A DNA stretch of 64,000 nt from Wenzhouxiangella sp. XN24. GTDB lineage: Bacteria > Pseudomonadota > Gammaproteobacteria > Steroidobacterales > XN24. The stretch is from positions 62,001 to 126,000 of the forward strand of contig NZ_JAAMFG010000035.1 of the NCBI RefSeq assembly GCF_011064545.1, read 5' to 3'. The notes beneath the pieces are model-generated. The model saw only the letters and a list, made by a program, of their open reading frames with translations, ran no database searches and was not told the DNA's origin. The position numbers and the translations under genes were made by a program. Positions 30,897 through 39,552 of the stretch are shown in pieces. How positions within the stretch are numbered: position 1 is the first letter of the stretch; the number at the start of each line of letters is the position of its first letter.

Positions 30897-32306
30897 ATGT
30901 CCATCGTCACACGATTTGCCCCGAGTCCGACCGGGCGGCTGCACGCCGGCAACCTGCGCACGGCGCTGTTCAACTGGTGCCTGGCGCGCGGCGCCGGGGG
31001 CCGCTTCCTGTTGCGCTCCGAGGACACCGACGTGGCGCGCGAGGGACAGGGCGATCTCGAGAAACAGCTCGCCGACCTGGCGTGGTTCGGCCTCGACTGG
31101 GACGGCGGGCCGGACCGCAACGCGCCCGAAGGGCCGTTTCGCCAGTCGGAGCGTCGCGAGCTCTACCGCGAGGCGCTCGGGCACCTCGCGGAGACCGGGC
31201 ATGCCTACACCTGCTACCGGACGGAGCCCGAGCTGAAGCAGCGCCGCGCGGAGCTCCGGCGTCGCGGCCTGCCGCCGCGTTACGACCGCGAGTGGGCACA
31301 GCTGCCGCATGCCGAGATCGTGCGCCGCCGACAGGCCGGGCAGATGCCGGTGATTCGATTCGCGGCCCCGCAGACCGGCGAAGTCGGCTGGGACGACCTG
31401 GTGCGCGGGCCGCGCAGCCTGCCGGCCGCCGAGATCGCGGATTTCATCCTCGCGCGCAGCGACGGTTCCCCGGGTTTTTTGTTCGCCAATGCGGTTGACG
31501 ATGCCCTGATGGGCGTGACCCACGTGCTGCGCGGCGAGGATCACCTGGTGAACACGGCCCGCCAGCTCGTCATCCTCGAGGCGCTGGGCCAGCCGGCCCC
31601 GCGTTACGGCCACATGCCGCTGCTCGCGGGTGAAGACGGCACCAAGCTGTCCAAGCGCACCGGGGCGATGAGCGTCGGCAGCTTTCGCGATGCGGGGATC
31701 CTGCCGCTGGCCTTCGCCAACACGCTGGCCCGGCTGGGACATCCGTGGGAGGCGCCCGGCCTGCTGTCCATGCAGGACATGGCGGCGGGGTTCGATCCCG
31801 CGCGCCTGACGACCGCGGCGCAGCGTTTCGACATGGCCCAGGTCGGGCACTGGCAGCGCGCGGCGCTCGACGCCTTGCCGGCGGCAGACCTCGCGGCCTG
31901 GGCGGGCCCCGCCGCGCTCGAGGGGGTGCCCGCGGGCTTGCAGGAAAAATTCCTCGAAGCCGTGCGCCACAACGTGCTGCGGCCCGCCGAGGTCGCCGAG
32001 TGGCAGGCGATCCTGTTCGGCCCGCCGACCCTGGACCCGCCGCCGGACACCGCTGCGGCGCCCGGCCTGTTCGCGGCCGCCCTGGGCGCCTGGGAGGCGG
32101 GGGCGACGGACCACAGGCAGCTCGCCGCCGCGGTGAAGGACGCCGTCGGCGTCGGCGGAAAGCAGTTCTTCAAGCCCCTGCGCCTGGCCCTGACGGGCCG
32201 GACCGAAGGGCCGGATCTCGGCGCCCTGTTCGCCGTGATGCCCGGCGACACCATCCGTGCGCGCCTTGCGCAGCACGTCCAACCCGCGCCCGGCGCGGAA
32301 GCCTGA
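30897..32306 (+). CDS. gltX: Glutamate–tRNA ligase
   Basis: Class I aminoacyl-tRNA synthetase charging tRNA-Glu. The HIGH-type motif is '[16 protein letters not shown]' and the KMSKS-type motif '[11 protein letters not shown]'. Length 469 (E. coli 471). The zinc-binding cysteine cluster of E. coli GluRS is not apparent: the corresponding place reads '[11 protein letters not shown]' with one Cys and no later partner, so this looks like the zinc-free subtype. Whether it is discriminating cannot be judged by eye. Start ATG at 30897. cysS follows after 11 nt. Confidence 0.95.
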   Translation: MSIVTRFAPSPTGRLHAGNLRTALFNWCLARGAGGRFLLRSEDTDVAREGQGDLEKQLADLAWFGLDWDGGPDRNAPEGPFRQSERRELYREALGHLAETGHAYTCYRTEPELKQRRAELRRRGLPPRYDREWAQLPHAEIVRRRQAGQMPVIRFAAPQTGEVGWDDLVRGPRSLPAAEIADFILARSDGSPGFLFANAVDDALMGVTHVLRGEDHLVNTARQLVILEALGQPAPRYGHMPLLAGEDGTKLSKRTGAMSVGSFRDAGILPLAFANTLARLGHPWEAPGLLSMQDMAAGFDPARLTTAAQRFDMAQVGHWQRAALDALPAADLAAWAGPAALEGVPAGLQEKFLEAVRHNVLRPAEVAEWQAILFGPPTLDPPPDTAAAPGLFAAALGAWEAGATDHRQLAAAVKDAVGVGGKQFFKPLRLALTGRTEGPDLGALFAVMPGDTIRARLAQHVQPAPGAEA

Positions 32307-32317
32307 CAAGGGACGCC

Positions 32318-33808
32318 ATGCTCGTCATCCACAATTCACTCAGCGGTCGCAAGGAAGCGTTCACTCCCATCGAGCCGGGCAAGGTGCGGATGTACGCCTG
32401 CGGCATGACCGTTTACGACTATTGCCATATCGGCCATGCGCGGGCCCACGTGGTGTTCGACGTGGTGGCGCGCTACCTGCGCTGGTCGGGCTACCAGGTC
32501 GAGTTCGTGCGCAACATCACCGATATCGACGACAAGATCATCCGCCGCGCCGCGGAGAGCGGCGAGACGCTGCAGTCGCTCACGCAGCGCTACATCGATG
32601 CGATGAACGAGGATTTCGCCGCCATCGGCATCCTGCCCGCCGACCATGAGCCGCGTGCGACCGAGTACACGGACAACGGCAAGATCCAGGAGATGATCCA
32701 GGCGCTGATCGAGCGGAACCACGCTTACGCGGCCGACAACGGCGACGTGTATTACAAGGTCGCGAGCTTCCCCGAATACGGCAAGCTCTCCGGCAAGCGG
32801 CTCGCCGACCTGCGCGCCGGGGCCCGCGTGGAGGTCGACGAGGCCAAGGGCGACCCGCTGGATTTCGTCCTGTGGAAAGCCGCCAAGCCGGGCGAGCCGG
32901 CGTGGGACTCGCCGTGGGGACGGGGCCGCCCGGGCTGGCACATCGAGTGCTCCGTCATGTCCACGGAAATCCTCGGCGAGCATTTCGACATCCACGGCGG
33001 CGGGCTGGACCTCAAGTTCCCGCACCACGAGAACGAGCTGGCGCAAAGCTGCGGCGCGACGGGCGCGAAGTTCGTCAATTACTGGATGCACAACGGCTTC
33101 GTGCGCGTGGACGAGGAAAAGATGTCCAAGTCGCTGGGCAATTTCTTCACCATCCGCGAGGTGCTGCAGCGCTATCCGGCCGAGGCGATCCGCTATTTCG
33201 TCCTCTCGAGTCACTACCGCAGCCCGCTGAACTACACGGAGCAGAACCTCGACCAGGCCGTGGCGGCGCTGCGGCGGCTGTACACCGCGCTGCGCGGCGT
33301 GGCTGGCTCAGGCGGGTCCGACGCGGACTGGATCGAGCGCTTCCGCGCGGTGATGGACGACGATTTCAACACCGCCGAGGCGCTCGCGCTCTACCAGCAG
33401 CTGGCCGGCGAACTGAACCGGGCCAAGGACGCGGGCGAGACGGCCCAGGCCGAGCGACTCGCGGCGACCCTCAGGGACGTCGCCGGGGTGCTCGGCCTGC
33501 TGCAGACGGATCCCGATGCCTGGTTGAAGAGCGGGGGCCGGGGATTCGGCGCGGACGGGCGGCCGATCGCACTGCAGGCCGCGGCGTTACCCGAAGGTGT
33601 CGAGGGAGCGCTTGCGCCGGGCGAAGCCGATGCCGCGACAGCATCCATCCCGCTCTGCGAGCACGAGATCGACGCGCGCATCGAGGCGCGCAACGCGGCG
33701 CGCAAGCAGAAGGACTTCGCCGCCGCCGACCGCATCCGCGACGAACTGGCGGCGGCCGGCATCGTGCTCGAGGACGGTCCTGGCGGCACGCGCTGGCGGC
33801 GCGAGTAG
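32318..33808 (+). CDS. cysS: Cysteine–tRNA ligase
   Basis: Class I synthetase charging tRNA-Cys. '[18 protein letters not shown]' holds the first zinc cysteine and the HIGH motif; '[10 protein letters not shown]' and '[11 protein letters not shown]' supply the remaining zinc ligands; '[10 protein letters not shown]' is the KMSKS loop. The C-terminal anticodon-binding domain contains a loop (about 410–440) rich in Ala and Glu, making the protein 496 residues versus 461 in E. coli. It is probably co-transcribed with gltX and convergent with the next gene. Confidence 0.96.
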   Translation: MLVIHNSLSGRKEAFTPIEPGKVRMYACGMTVYDYCHIGHARAHVVFDVVARYLRWSGYQVEFVRNITDIDDKIIRRAAESGETLQSLTQRYIDAMNEDFAAIGILPADHEPRATEYTDNGKIQEMIQALIERNHAYAADNGDVYYKVASFPEYGKLSGKRLADLRAGARVEVDEAKGDPLDFVLWKAAKPGEPAWDSPWGRGRPGWHIECSVMSTEILGEHFDIHGGGLDLKFPHHENELAQSCGATGAKFVNYWMHNGFVRVDEEKMSKSLGNFFTIREVLQRYPAEAIRYFVLSSHYRSPLNYTEQNLDQAVAALRRLYTALRGVAGSGGSDADWIERFRAVMDDDFNTAEALALYQQLAGELNRAKDAGETAQAERLAATLRDVAGVLGLLQTDPDAWLKSGGRGFGADGRPIALQAAALPEGVEGALAPGEADAATASIPLCEHEIDARIEARNAARKQKDFAAADRIRDELAAAGIVLEDGPGGTRWRRE

Positions 33809-33816
33809 GGCCTGGC

Positions 33817-35193
33817 TCAGAACAGGCCCTGCACGCCGGCCACGACGCGGTGGCGCTGGTAGTCGAAGAACGGGGTCTTGGCATCGTTGCGTGTCCAGTC
33901 GTAACGCAACGACCATTCCCAGCGCCCTGCCAGCGGTCCGGCCAGTCCGGCCGCCAGCTCGAGGCGTCGCTCGGTGAGATCGAATACCCGCACCTCCGTG
34001 CGGCTGTCGCGCCACCCGGCGCCGAATCCCACGCGCAGCCGATTGTGCAACTCGCGCTCCCACTCGACGTCGAGACGATGCCGGTCGGCTGACAGCGCCG
34101 CGCTGTCCCGGTCGTTGAACTCGAGCCGATACTCGAACCACAGGCGCTGCGCACCGACACGGCGGTAGAGCGCGACGGCGGCCTCCTGCCGCCGGCCGCT
34201 CAGCCGCTCGAACGGCGCGCTGCCGTCGATGTCCTCGAAGCGATACTGCAGCTGCAGTCGCCAGTCGGTGGCGAAGCGGCGCGTGGCGCCGAGCAGCATG
34301 GTGAAGCGTTGCTCGTATTCCTCGCCGTCCAGCCAGTTCAGTCCGGCGCCGGCAGCGATCTCGCCGTCCCAGGCGCCGAGCGCCGCCTGGTACACGAGCT
34401 CCGCCTGGGCGCCGGCCTGGTCGAACTCCGACGCGTCGGCGTGGCGCAGCACGAAGCCCGCCGCCTCGAGGCTGAAGGCGCCACCCAGCGGCACGGACAG
34501 GCCGAGGCTGGTTTCGGCGAAGGCGCTCGGGGTGTCGCTCGACCCCAGCAGGTCGCCGTCCGCGACGAGCGCGACATTGTCGTCGTAACCCAGCGAGGCG
34601 GCGACGAATACCAGCACCGGATCCCGCGCGCGCCGAGCCACGCGCCCCACGGTCGCGGCGGCCGGCGCGAGCCCTTCGAGCTGCAACTCGGCGAGCTCTC
34701 GCAGCGTCTCCTCTTCGCTGTGTTCGCGCGCCCGGCGGAACCAGTCCCGCGCGGCCTCGGGATCATCGCGGCGCAGGCTGACGAGGCCGAGATTGTAATA
34801 GGCGAGCGCGGCCATCTCCGGGCTGCGTGCCACGACGAGAAAAGCCTCGCGAGCGAGCTCCAGCCGGTCGAGCTCCCACGCCGACACGCCGATGTTGTAA
34901 TGCACCGCGGCGCCGTCCATGCCGGCGTCGCGTGCCGCGATGAAGAACTCGAGCGCCGTGGCGAAATCGCCTTCGCGAGAGGCCGCCGTGCCGGCGGCGA
35001 AGAGGGCGCGCGGATCGCTGCTCGCCCGGGTCTCTGCGGTCCCGGTTTCGGCCATCGCCGAAACCGTCGTCGCCGTCGCGGCCATGCGCCCCGACGTGTC
35101 GGTGGCCTCGGGCGGCAAGGGGCGGGCGGCGAGCTCGGGGGTGCCGAGCAGGCAGGCGAGCACCGGCAGCAGGAGATGTCGGGGCGTCTTCAA
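33817..35193 (-). CDS. TPR-containing outer-membrane beta-barrel protein
   Basis: Product of 458 residues: signal peptide (1–23), low-complexity linker, two or three TPR-like repeats (about 60–165; 'AVHYNIGVSAWELDRLELAREAF', 'ALAYYNLGLVSLRRDDPEAA'), then about 270 residues of alternating hydrophobic/aromatic strands ending in a terminal Phe ('VVAGVQGLF'), the BAM signal. This TPR plus barrel layout resembles surface lipoprotein assembly modulators (Slam) and related TPR-porins, but I cannot confirm orthology. No obvious surface lipoprotein gene is adjacent; the DUF4382 lipoprotein 2 kb away is only a possible client. Convergent with cysS (8-nt gap). Confidence 0.65.
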   Translation of the reverse strand: MKTPRHLLLPVLACLLGTPELAARPLPPEATDTSGRMAATATTVSAMAETGTAETRASSDPRALFAAGTAASREGDFATALEFFIAARDAGMDGAAVHYNIGVSAWELDRLELAREAFLVVARSPEMAALAYYNLGLVSLRRDDPEAARDWFRRAREHSEEETLRELAELQLEGLAPAAATVGRVARRARDPVLVFVAASLGYDDNVALVADGDLLGSSDTPSAFAETSLGLSVPLGGAFSLEAAGFVLRHADASEFDQAGAQAELVYQAALGAWDGEIAAGAGLNWLDGEEYEQRFTMLLGATRRFATDWRLQLQYRFEDIDGSAPFERLSGRRQEAAVALYRRVGAQRLWFEYRLEFNDRDSAALSADRHRLDVEWERELHNRLRVGFGAGWRDSRTEVRVFDLTERRLELAAGLAGPLAGRWEWSLRYDWTRNDAKTPFFDYQRHRVVAGVQGLF

Positions 35194-35306
35194 GTGCGAG
35201 ACCGACAGGAGCCAGGGAGGGCGTCAGGATAGCAGGAGGAGATGTTGCGCCGAACCGGCGCCCGCCGTGGCCGGCGATGCGCCGCGGCTGCCGCCCTCGC
35301 GCTTGC

Positions 35307-35804
35307 TCATGGCCGGCCGGGTGGCCGAGGGCGATTCGGGGGGTCGGGTCGCTCCGGTCGCAGTTCCTCGGCGCGGGACCGTCCGAAGTCTTCGCGCCGC
35401 TCGCGTGCCTGCTCCGCCATGTCCCGGGCGCGTTCCGCCGCCTGCTCGCGCAGCGGCCGACCGCTTCCGCGACCGGGTGCCTCGCCACCGGCCTGGTCGC
35501 TTCGGCCGTCTGGCGGTCTGCTGTCCACCTCGCGCAATCGCGGCGGCGGCAGGGACAAACGGCGTGTCACCGCTCCCGCGCCCAGCGCGTCGGGATCCTC
35601 GATGATGCGCATCGTGAGGGAGAGTTCGGGGCGATCCGGGCGCTCGGCCGCGGTCTCGCGCGGGGGATCGGGTGGAGGATCGCGTGGAAGGTCGTCGTCG
35701 GCCGCCGCCACGGGGCCGCCGAAAAGGAACACGCCGCAGATCGCCGCCAGGGTGAGTGCGGGCAGAACCCGCCTGGAACCCGGGTTCGACGTCATCGCTT
35801 TCAT
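35307..35804 (-). CDS. Secreted Pro/Arg-rich hypothetical protein
   Basis: Product of 165 residues with a likely signal peptide ending at 'GGPVAAADD', then a disordered region dominated by Pro, Arg, Asp and Glu ('RDPPPDPPRET', 'RPERPDPPNRP'). No domain recognised. It overlaps the anti-sigma gene by four bases (ATGA), so it is the third gene of the sigma–anti-sigma operon and may be an accessory envelope component of that system. Codon composition resembles neighbours. Confidence 0.6.
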   Translation of the reverse strand: MKAMTSNPGSRRVLPALTLAAICGVFLFGGPVAAADDDLPRDPPPDPPRETAAERPDRPELSLTMRIIEDPDALGAGAVTRRLSLPPPRLREVDSRPPDGRSDQAGGEAPGRGSGRPLREQAAERARDMAEQARERREDFGRSRAEELRPERPDPPNRPRPPGRP

Positions 35805-36535
35805 GGGGCGTCCACCTGGATGCGCAGCTCGACCTGCTGTGTCATTTCACCATGTTCGACCAGCGCCGTCAGCCGGCCCTGCTCGAGCGAATGGGCAATG
35901 ATCGGCAGCGGCAGCACGTTGGTGCCCGCATCCAGGTCGGCCTGCCACTGCAGTTCGCGCTGCGCGCCGAAGCCGACCAGGTCGATACCTCCTTGCAGGG
36001 TGATGGTCAGCAGGGCGCCCGGCAACGCCGCGTCGGCATCGATGGCGACGCCGATTTCGCGGGGCTCGTAGAGCGTGAGGCGCAAGTCCGCGGCGTCCTG
36101 CGGCATGTGCGCGTCGCGGGGCACACCCCACAGCATGACCATCAGCGCGGCCGCGGCGGCGGCGCCCAGCACGCCGCCGAGCCACAGGTCGAGACGGCGC
36201 CGCGGGACCTGGCGGGAGCGGCCCCGGAAACCTGTCGTCTTGCTGGAGGCGGATTCCGCGGGGCCGGGCACAGGGCTGTCGCTTGTGGCCACCGTCAGGC
36301 GATTGCGGGCCACGGCACTGGCCAGCGCGGCGCCGGCGAATCCCGGCCGCGGGTCGGGCACCGGCATGTCGCGCAATGCCTGGTTAAGGCGTCGGGCGCC
36401 GGCGAGCGCCGCGGCGCAGTCACGGCAGCCGGCGAGGTGGGCATGCAAGGGCGCGGCCGCGGCCGGCGACAAGCTGTCGTCGAGCAGGTCATCGAGCCGT
36501 TGCAGTGTGGCTTTGCAATCCGCCGGGTAGTTCAT
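35801..36535 (-). CDS. Zinc-type anti-sigma factor, membrane anchored
   Basis: Product of 244 residues. The cytoplasmic N-terminus has a ZAS-like zinc motif His-x3-Cys-x2-Cys in 'HAHLAGCRDCAAAL' (about 29–36). One transmembrane segment (about 122–140, 'WLGGVLGAAAAAALMVMLWG') leads to a periplasmic domain of about 100 residues rich in beta strands. The ATG lies one nt after the sigma factor stop. By position and motif it should hold the adjacent ECF sigma factor at the membrane and release it on an envelope signal; the signal is unknown. Confidence 0.8.
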   Translation of the reverse strand: MNYPADCKATLQRLDDLLDDSLSPAAAAPLHAHLAGCRDCAAALAGARRLNQALRDMPVPDPRPGFAGAALASAVARNRLTVATSDSPVPGPAESASSKTTGFRGRSRQVPRRRLDLWLGGVLGAAAAAALMVMLWGVPRDAHMPQDAADLRLTLYEPREIGVAIDADAALPGALLTITLQGGIDLVGFGAQRELQWQADLDAGTNVLPLPIIAHSLEQGRLTALVEHGEMTQQVELRIQVDAP

Positions 36536-36536
36536 T

Positions 36537-37148
36537 TCATGGCCTCTCGAGCTGTTCACGAATGACCGCGGCAAAAGGTTCCGTCGCCAGGATTTCACGC
36601 AACGTGGCGCGGGCCCGATGGAGCCGCGACTTGAGCGTGCCGACGGGCACCTCGAGCAGCGTCGCGAGTTCCTCGAGCCGGTAGCCCTCGACATCGTGCA
36701 GTGCGATCACGGCGCGCTGGTCGGGGTTGAGCCGTCCCCATGCCTCGGCCAGCGCATCCCGGGCATGCTCGCGTTCGAGCGCCTCGCCCGGTTGCGGCGC
36801 GTGGTCTGCGAAGACCTCGCCGAAATCCTCGCCGCCCGCCGCGCCGGTGGCCGGCGCCTCGTGCATGGGACGCACCGGCGAATTGCGGCTGCGCCGGTGC
36901 TGGTCCACGAAAATCCGGTACATGACGCGCAGCGCCCACGGTTCCACCCGTTCCAGCTCGGCCAGCTTCGCCATCTGCGGGTAAAGGCGCACCAGGAGTT
37001 CCTGCACGAGGTCTTCCGCCTGGTCACGCGCGGCCGTCCAGCGATAGGCATGCCGGAACAGGGTCGGGATCAGGGGCTCGAGCAGGCGCGTGAATTCCTG
37101 CGCCGAATCACCGACAGGGCGGTCGCCCCGGCCGCGGCCGGGTTTCAC
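36537..37148 (-). CDS. ECF-family RNA polymerase sigma factor
   Basis: Sigma2 region (about residues 25–95: 'AYRWTAARDQAEDLVQELLVRLYPQM', 'WALRVMYRIFVDQHRR') and sigma4 region with helix-turn-helix ('LNPDQRAVIALHDVEGYRLEELATLLEVPVGTLKSRLHRAR'). There is no sigma3, as expected for ECF factors. The start is uncertain: the GTG at 37148 gives 203 residues, a normal size, and leaves 178 nt for divergent promoters; ATGs at 37304 and 37337 are in frame, but the added residues look non-coding and the longest would overlap the divergent lipoprotein gene. Operon with anti-sigma and a secreted protein. Confidence 0.85.
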   Translation of the reverse strand: MKPGRGRGDRPVGDSAQEFTRLLEPLIPTLFRHAYRWTAARDQAEDLVQELLVRLYPQMAKLAELERVEPWALRVMYRIFVDQHRRSRNSPVRPMHEAPATGAAGGEDFGEVFADHAPQPGEALEREHARDALAEAWGRLNPDQRAVIALHDVEGYRLEELATLLEVPVGTLKSRLHRARATLREILATEPFAAVIREQLERP

Positions 37149-37194
37149 GGCCGACCGACGCCCGCTCGGCGTCGCGGCCGCCCCGGTGGCGGAG

Positions 37195-37219
37195 GGAACC
37201 GAATCACCGCGCCGTTCGT
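37195..37219 (+). promoter_or_regulatory. Candidate ECF-type promoter for the DUF4382 gene
   Basis: GGAACC (37195–37200), 16 nt, then CGT (37217–37219), the general form of ECF sigma promoters (GGAAC plus a CGT-like −10). It points toward the DUF4382 lipoprotein gene, about 110 nt downstream, and lies just upstream of the divergent ECF sigma gene. Low-information match; speculative. Confidence 0.3.
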
Positions 37220-37326
37220 GTGAGAGGCTGAGAGGATGCGAAATGCTCCTTGGCGTGGTGGCGCCGCGAGATTCGGCGCCGAAATCAAAAACAGGCCTGA
37301 TCATTATGGCCGAACGGAGAAATTCA

Positions 37327-38298
37327 ATGCGAAGCACTCATACCGCCCTCGGCACGGCCCTGCTGGCTGCCGGGGCCCTGGCCCTGGCCGGCTGCGGCGG
37401 CGACACGATCTCTTCCGAAGAAGAATCCGGCGCCTCGGGCGTCGTGACTTTTTCCATGACCGATGCGCCGGTGGACGAAGCGCACGCCGTGGTCATCGCC
37501 ATGACCGAGTTCGAGCTCAAGCCGGTCGATGGACCGTCGTTCCGCATCCCGGTCAACGAGGCCGGCCGGCAGCTCGACCTGTTGCAGCTGACCAACGGCC
37601 AGTCGGCGACCATCATCGAGGACGAAGACATTCCGGCCGGCGAATACGAGTGGCTGCGCATACATTTCGACCAGGCGGCTTCCTACGTGCAGCTCGAGGA
37701 AGACGGCGGCCAGTACGGCTTTTTCATGCCGAGCGGCGCGCAGACCGGCTACAAGGTCGTCGGCGGCCTCGAGGTCCCCGTCAACGAGCCGGTCGAATAC
37801 ATCCTCGATTTCGACCTGCGCAGGTCCCTGCTCAAGCACCCCGGCATGAGCCGCGGGCCTTTCGGTGAAGATCGCGCCTTCCTGCTGAAGCCGACGGTCC
37901 GCATGATGAATCGCCGCATCACCGGCGGCGTGCGTGGGCTGGTCGCCGAGGAGCTGCTCGCCATGAACAACGTCGAGGCCTGCGGCGCGGACGGCGTGGA
38001 CGCGGTGTACGCCTTCGAGGGCTTCGATGTCGATCCGCTCGGTGCCGGCGTGGTGCCGCTGGTCAGCGATCTCGTCGAGCCGACGATGGATGCCACGGCC
38101 TATGCGTACGTGTTGCGTTTCCTCCTCCCGGGCGAGTACACGCTGGGCTTCACCTGCGTCGCCAATCTCGACGACGGCGTGGTCGAGAACTACCCGGCGG
38201 AAGGCCTGGTGTTCAGCGAGACGGCCAACGTGGAGATCGTCGCCGGCGAGGTGAAGTCCTGCGACCTGCCACGGCCCGAGGGTGCCGATCCCTGCTGA
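37327..38298 (+). CDS. DUF4382 domain lipoprotein
   Basis: Product of 323 residues with a lipobox at C23 ('ALALAGC'), then a DUF4382 domain ('VVTFSMTDAPVDEAHAVVIAMTEFEL', about 38–175, ending in a 'YKVVGGLEVPVN' strand) and a C-terminal Ig-like carbohydrate-regulatory-type segment (about 205–310, 'GGVRGLVAEE' … 'GEYTLGFTCV'). These are putative envelope proteins of unknown function. It is divergent from the ECF sigma operon and followed by a strong terminator, so it is a monocistronic gene and a candidate target of that sigma factor. Confidence 0.8.
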   Translation: MRSTHTALGTALLAAGALALAGCGGDTISSEEESGASGVVTFSMTDAPVDEAHAVVIAMTEFELKPVDGPSFRIPVNEAGRQLDLLQLTNGQSATIIEDEDIPAGEYEWLRIHFDQAASYVQLEEDGGQYGFFMPSGAQTGYKVVGGLEVPVNEPVEYILDFDLRRSLLKHPGMSRGPFGEDRAFLLKPTVRMMNRRITGGVRGLVAEELLAMNNVEACGADGVDAVYAFEGFDVDPLGAGVVPLVSDLVEPTMDATAYAYVLRFLLPGEYTLGFTCVANLDDGVVENYPAEGLVFSETANVEIVAGEVKSCDLPRPEGADPC

Positions 38299-38335
38299 CA
38301 CGTTGCAGCGGCGGCCATCCGGCCGGCATGACATG

Positions 38336-38368
38336 AGGGGTTCGCGCGGTGACGCGCGGACCCCTTTT
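38336..38368 (+). terminator. Rho-independent terminator after the DUF4382 gene
   Basis: A 13-bp stem (AGGGGTTCGCGCG against CGCGCGGACCCCT, one mismatch) with a short GTGA loop, followed by TTTT. It lies 38 nt after the stop and also faces the convergent folD gene. Confidence 0.8.
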
Positions 38369-38386
38369 CAGTCACGGGTTTTCCAG

Positions 38387-39241
38387 TCAGGGGTCGCGGC
38401 GCTCCGCCGCGTCCAGCGTGTTCTTCATCAGCATGGCCACGGTCATGGGACCGACGCCGCCGGGCACGGGGGTGATCCAGCCGGCGCGCTCGGCGGCCGC
38501 GTCGAACTCGACATCGCCGCACAGCTGGCCGTCGGGCAGGCGGTTCATGCCGACGTCGATCACCGTCGCGCCGGGGCGGATCCAGGCGCCGCGCACCAGT
38601 CCCGGCTTGCCGACCGCGACCACGATGATGTCGGCGCGCGCCACCTCCGCGCCCAGGTCCGCCGTGAAACGGTGGCACACCGTCGTCGTGGCGCCGGCCA
38701 GCAACAGCTCCAGTGCCATGGGCCGCCCGACGATGTTCGAAGCGCCCACCACCACGGCGCTCCGGCCGCGCACCGGGATGTCGCTCCGGGCGAGCAATTC
38801 CATCACGCCGGCCGGTGTGCAGGGCCTCAGCAGCGGAATGCGCTGCGCGAGGCGGCCGATGTTGTAGGGGTGGAAGCCGTCCACGTCTTTCGCGGGATCG
38901 ATCGCCTCGATCACGCGGCGCGCATCGAGCTGCTCCGGCAGGGGCAGCTGCACGAGAATCCCGTCGATCGCGGCATCGGCATTGAGCCCGGCCACCAGGG
39001 CGTCGAGCGCGTCCTGGTCCGTGTCTTCCGGGAGGTCGTAGGCCACCGAGCGGATGCCGACCTCGTCGCAAGCCTTGCGCTTGTTGCGCACGTAGATCGC
39101 CGAAGCCGGGTCCTGCCCGACCATGACCACCGCGAGCCCCGGGGGCCGCCGGCCCGCCGCGACGCGGTTCTCGACGCGGGCCCGCAGGTCTCGCTGGAGG
39201 TCGGCGGCCACTTGCCGCCCATCGATCAGTCGTGCCGTCAC
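38387..39241 (-). CDS. folD: Methylenetetrahydrofolate dehydrogenase/cyclohydrolase
   Basis: Bifunctional one-carbon enzyme making 10-formyl-tetrahydrofolate. '[17 protein letters not shown]' holds the catalytic Lys; 'QLPLPEQLD', '[13 protein letters not shown]' and '[17 protein letters not shown]' are the substrate and NADP-binding signatures; '[14 protein letters not shown]' closes the domain. With GTG at 39241 the protein has 284 residues (E. coli 288). Located next to a tRNA cluster and tig, as in pseudomonads. Divergent from the tRNAs. Confidence 0.95.
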   Translation of the reverse strand: MTARLIDGRQVAADLQRDLRARVENRVAAGRRPPGLAVVMVGQDPASAIYVRNKRKACDEVGIRSVAYDLPEDTDQDALDALVAGLNADAAIDGILVQLPLPEQLDARRVIEAIDPAKDVDGFHPYNIGRLAQRIPLLRPCTPAGVMELLARSDIPVRGRSAVVVGASNIVGRPMALELLLAGATTTVCHRFTADLGAEVARADIIVVAVGKPGLVRGAWIRPGATVIDVGMNRLPDGQLCGDVEFDAAAERAGWITPVPGGVGPMTVAMLMKNTLDAAERRDP

Positions 39242-39323
39242 GCGTCTCGGAACCCGCTGCGAAGGGGGCCGGATTGTCTCACGCAAGCATCGGAGCGAAC
39301 AAGAAAAACCCGCATTTGCTGCG

Positions 39324-39352
39324 TTGACGCGTCGGTGGGCCGGGCGTATCAT
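39324..39352 (+). promoter_or_regulatory. Sigma70 promoter for the tRNA cluster
   Basis: TTGACG (39324–39329), 17 nt spacer, TATCAT (39347–39352). Initiation would fall near 39359, about 80 nt before tRNA-Pro. The rest of the folD–tRNA gap (39242–39438) shows no gene. Confidence 0.7.
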
Positions 39353-39438
39353 TCGACGCCCTTGCAGGGCGGGCGAGCGAAGATCGGGCGCCGGTCGTGC
39401 CGGGGGCAGTCTCGCGTGGCGAGGACCGGGTGACACGC

Positions 39439-39515
39439 CGGGGCATAGCGCAGTCTGGTAGCGCGTCTGCTTTGGGAGCAGAAGGTCGGGGGTTCGAATC
39501 CCTCTGCCCCGACCA
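39439..39515 (+). tRNA. tRNA-Pro(TGG)
   Basis: 77-nt cloverleaf: acceptor CGGGGCA pairs with TGCCCCG, discriminator A, encoded CCA. The anticodon stem TCTGC/GCAGA encloses loop TTTGGGA with anticodon TGG. T-arm contains GGTTCGAAT. First gene of the cluster. Confidence 0.95.
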
Positions 39516-39552
39516 GTTTTATTGCGAGGGAGTTTAGACCAGTCAAGTTGAT

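Noticed and set aside
37149-37337. Longer ECF sigma factor starts at 37304 or 37337
   Set aside because: The extension looks non-coding and would overlap or abut the divergent lipoprotein gene, leaving no promoter space. Not fully excluded.
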